Shown in pieces: positions 61,759 through 64,000 of a stretch of DNA of 64,000 nucleotides (its first letter is position 1; every line of letters starts with the position of its first letter). Made by a program: the position numbers and the translations under genes. Where the stretch lies: positions 1-64,000 of the forward strand of contig NZ_MTKN01000042.1 in NCBI RefSeq assembly GCF_001975825.1, given 5' to 3'. A model generated the notes under the pieces. The model was not told where the DNA came from. It saw nothing but the letters and a program-made list of their open reading frames with translations, and ran no database searches. This stretch comes from [Flexibacter] sp. ATCC 35208 (GTDB taxonomy: Bacteria; Bacteroidota; Bacteroidia; Chitinophagales; Chitinophagaceae).

Positions 61759-62190
61759 CTATTTACCTGCCATTGGCCAGAACTGGTGTTCTTTATCTAA
61801 GAAGACAATAAAAAAGACGTCGTCTTGAATATACCCTGCTACTACTTGTTTACTATTTTTCGTAATATGCATTACAGCCCATGTTTCTGCATTAATATGC
61901 TGCGGCTTTTTATACTCAGAGTTAGGAGGATAGCCTACTTTGGTGTACCTCTTAATACAACCATTTTGCAAAGCCTCCTGACAGGTGAATTGGGAAATGT
62001 ATCTGATCTGTTCATATAATAAAGATAGCAAACCTTCTTCTTCCCACTCTTTTGCTGTTTGCCCAGGTTCGACATGAGGAAGAACTTCTCTAAGACTAAA
62101 TGATAAAGTGCGACCTTTTTTTTCTTTAGCTTGCCTGTTCCCTTGTACTCTTTGATATGCAGGCGTTTTTTTGCCTGATTTAGCTCCCAT
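61759..62190 (-). CDS. Small partner protein of the AAA ATPase, family unrecognised
   Basis: 143 residues with a basic N-terminus (MGAKSGKKTPAYQRVQGNRQAKEKKGR) and a compact C-terminal region (AETWAVMHITKNSKQVVAGY, DDVFFIVFLDKEHQFWPMAGK). The 62180 start of the ATPase 3' end overlaps its start by 11 bases, so the two are coupled. In known ATPase pairs (for example RloA/RloB) the second protein is larger and Toprim-like; this one shows neither feature. The C-terminal strand pattern might suit a RelE/ParE-like barrel, which is speculation. Confidence 0.6.
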   Translation of the reverse strand: MGAKSGKKTPAYQRVQGNRQAKEKKGRTLSFSLREVLPHVEPGQTAKEWEEEGLLSLLYEQIRYISQFTCQEALQNGCIKRYTKVGYPPNSEYKKPQHINAETWAVMHITKNSKQVVAGYIQDDVFFIVFLDKEHQFWPMAGK

Positions 62191-63388
62191 ACAAAAGGTC
62201 TTTTATCTTCGTCGTGAGTTCCAGTGTGTCAGCAGCGCCAAAAACATTATTGAGATATTTAGCTGCAAAATCAGATGTGTTGCGCACAACATCTGAGCTA
62301 AATTCTGACATTGAGTATAGTTCAGACACACCAAACTGATTTTTCTCTATGAACCAGACCTGGTCCCTGCGTAAAAGATTCTTATCTAACAAGGTTACAT
62401 CTTGAGCTGTAAAGATAATTTGGGCGTTATTCAAATTGAGTTCCTGAAATAAAGTTACCAATTTACGGGTAAGATTGGGATGTAATTTTGAATCAAGTTC
62501 GTCTATAAATATTACTCCTCCATTACGCAAAGTAAAATATATAGGACCAAGCAGGCCAATTAACTTTCTGGTACCTACAGATTCAATATGCACATCGAAG
62601 GGTATGGAGTCAACCAGGAGATTATTCTCGTCGTATCTTTTATGGTAAGTAATAATCTCTCCATCTTTTTCGCCAGCTTCAATATTGGAAATCTCCAGGT
62701 ATTTCAGAATAGTTGCAGCCCATACTCTAAAGTTTTCATCACGCCTTAGAAGATTTGCGGTATATTCAACAGGATTATCTTTTAAGCCATCAATCCCGAT
62801 AGTATTCAGGAACCATCCGATTATATGTTTAGTTACTGGTTGGTTGTATTGTGCCAGGTGTGACAGGAGCAATACATTTTCATTGACTTCATCTTTATAT
62901 TTCTGTGCCTCAGCAAAAGATTCTTTATTGATTTCAAATTCCTGAAGATCCCTGTTAAACAGTAGTATCTCACGTTCCTGCTTTCTGTAAAGCCATTCTT
63001 TCTTTATAGTATAACCGAAAATTTCAAATCCATATCTATATATATATTGATCGTGTATGAAAGAAATTTCAAACATTGAGTTTTCTTTCATAGAAGCTGT
63101 GTTCAGGCGAAATTGATTGTATGCGGGTCTTCTATCACCTTCTTTTGCCAATGAATCTCTAAAAGAATTGAAAATGATGTGATCAAACAATCCAAAGGCA
63201 AAAACAAAATTACTCTTTCCGCTACTGTTTGCGCCATAGACTGCCGCCGCTTTTAATAAATCAAATCCCCGGTTAGTTACTATTAAATTTTTATCTGAAA
63301 GTTCTTTAAATGACTTCACTGCAGACATAAGTAAGGTGGCCTCGTCTTTAAATGAAAATATATTTTTGAACTTGAATTCTATAAGCAT
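62180..63388 (-). CDS. AAA-family ATPase, SMC/RloA-like (COG1106 type)
   Basis: 402 residues. The N-terminus MLIEFKFKNIFSFKDEATL is typical of OLD/RloA-type ATPases; Walker A is AVYGANSSGKSNF (about 49-61) and Walker B is GGVIFIDELDSKLHPNLTRKLV near 285, followed by IIFTAQDVTLLD. No Toprim nuclease domain follows. Such ATPases occur in anti-phage systems and abortive-infection modules. It is first in a two-gene operon with the small protein. Confidence 0.82.
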   Translation of the reverse strand: MLIEFKFKNIFSFKDEATLLMSAVKSFKELSDKNLIVTNRGFDLLKAAAVYGANSSGKSNFVFAFGLFDHIIFNSFRDSLAKEGDRRPAYNQFRLNTASMKENSMFEISFIHDQYIYRYGFEIFGYTIKKEWLYRKQEREILLFNRDLQEFEINKESFAEAQKYKDEVNENVLLLSHLAQYNQPVTKHIIGWFLNTIGIDGLKDNPVEYTANLLRRDENFRVWAATILKYLEISNIEAGEKDGEIITYHKRYDENNLLVDSIPFDVHIESVGTRKLIGLLGPIYFTLRNGGVIFIDELDSKLHPNLTRKLVTLFQELNLNNAQIIFTAQDVTLLDKNLLRRDQVWFIEKNQFGVSELYSMSEFSSDVVRNTSDFAAKYLNNVFGAADTLELTTKIKDLLYGS

Positions 63389-63756
63389 GTTACTATCTGG
63401 TCAATGAATCATGAAGATAGGTATTATTTATTTAAATTGTGATTAAATGGTAAAAAATGGCATTTACTAGTTTATGGATGGGTATTTATTGGCTTAAATA
63501 GCTATTTTTTGTTAAATTTGTTAGGTGAGCCAGACAATACAATATCATTTGGGATGAAAACCCCGAAACTGGTTAGCAGGTGAAAGTTTACTCATGGTGG
63601 TGTAGCTCCAATTTTTCCGCTCTTCCTGAATCTGTATCCGTTCAGTAAGTATAAACCCACAGTGATCAGTATGGGTATTATTATCAAATCCTTTGTAAGC
63701 TTAAGGAGGTTTCTTTTATTGAGGCGCTCATGAATTGAAGAAAATTCTAATCTACC
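63389..63756. other. Intergenic region
   Basis: Nearly 370 bases. Minus-strand sequence after the LytTR stop stays open in the same frame (LIIIPILITVGLYLLNGYRF, a hydrophobic helix) to a stop at 63592, but it lacks a start codon and RBS. No RNA or strong repeat was seen. Confidence 0.4.
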
Positions 63757-64000
63757 TCACTTTTTCTTATTCGCCCTCGTTACAAGATTTTGTTCAATAT
63801 ATTGCTTGTATATATTCTCTTTCAAATTCCGTGCAATAGGGATTTTATATGAACCCACTTCCAGCTGGTTGCCCTCTATCGCTTCAATATATGCTATATT
63901 GACAATGTATGACCGGTGTATTGATACAAACTGTCCCTGCGGTAAGTTATCTTCCATCATCCTTAATGTGCAGTACACTATTTCTTTAGAATTGTGGGTA
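63757..64000 (-). CDS. LytTR DNA-binding response regulator, C-terminal part (cut by window end)
   Basis: The frame is open to the window edge; only the last 80 or so residues are visible. They form a LytTR domain: FVSIHRSYIVNIAYIEAIEGNQLEVG and YKIPIARNLKENIYKQYI. LytTR regulators in Bacteroidota usually follow a receiver domain, and a sensor kinase gene is expected just beyond the window. The 73-residue ATG-started frame (63978) is not the true start. Confidence 0.8.
   Translation of the reverse strand, partial: THNSKEIVYCTLRMMEDNLPQGQFVSIHRSYIVNIAYIEAIEGNQLEVGSYKIPIARNLKENIYKQYIEQNLVTRANKKK

Noticed and set aside
63592..63750. Short membrane peptide downstream of the LytTR gene
   Set aside because: In frame with the preceding stop, with no start codon or RBS; listed only as intergenic content.

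Overview
The window looks like a chromosome segment of a Bacteroidota bacterium close to Chitinophaga (Chitinophagaceae). The reasons are three large secreted proteins with C-terminal type IX secretion sorting domains, a GxGYxYP-family glycan protein, a GH92 mannosidase, PchR-type AraC regulators and a TAnnTTTG promoter element. All calls come from reading translations and DNA by eye; no database search was run.

Layout. 1-7.3 kb: a serine beta-lactamase-like hydrolase, two internally deleted gene remnants (AraC regulator, SDR reductase), a 1136-residue GxGYxYP/PA14/crystallin/ricin protein and a secreted coiled-coil protein. 7.3-18 kb: a complete [NiFe] uptake hydrogenase locus, hyaABCD on the minus strand, diverging from a small HupE-like gene and hypABFCDE on the plus strand. 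18-21.7 kb: a membrane protein, an AraC regulator, a TetX-like FAD monooxygenase and two truncated genes. 21.6-30.6 kb: a clade II nitrous oxide reductase locus with a heme-copper-like membrane protein, a Crp/Fnr regulator, cytochrome c, nosZ, a membrane-NosL fusion, nosD, nosF, nosY and a RIC/ScdA iron-sulfur repair protein. 31-37 kb: PlsC, an aminoacyl-tRNA deacylase, an S41 peptidase and secreted proteins. 37.3-40.2 kb: anaerobic ribonucleotide reductase nrdDG. 40.7-45 kb: a Met-rich secreted protein, an odd tRNA and a secreted reprolysin-like metalloprotease. 45-54.5 kb: an ABC exporter, a VF530 protein, a Crp regulator, a tandem J-like protein, ExbD, AraC and several remnants. 55-64 kb: Fic, HipB/HipA, GH92, a lipoprotein, an AAA ATPase with a small partner, and a LytTR regulator cut by the window end.

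The metabolic theme is low-oxygen respiration: H2 oxidation feeds quinones through the cytochrome b subunit, N2O is an electron acceptor, and NrdD makes dNTPs without oxygen. The upstream regions of all three loci contain a TGATnnnnATCA (FNR/DNR-like) dyad, suggesting a shared regulon for the Crp/Fnr protein encoded beside nosZ.

The most unusual structures are: a five-copy 62-bp tandem repeat of the nosF/nosY junction that creates overlapping 21-codon mini-ORFs; a four-copy array with exact 30-bp phasing in front of the Fic gene; a dispersed two-hairpin element just after three minus-strand genes; a tRNA whose anticodon loop lacks U33; and an ATPase/small-protein pair that could be a defence module. 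The window also carries many gene scars (internal deletions and truncations), mostly between convergent genes.
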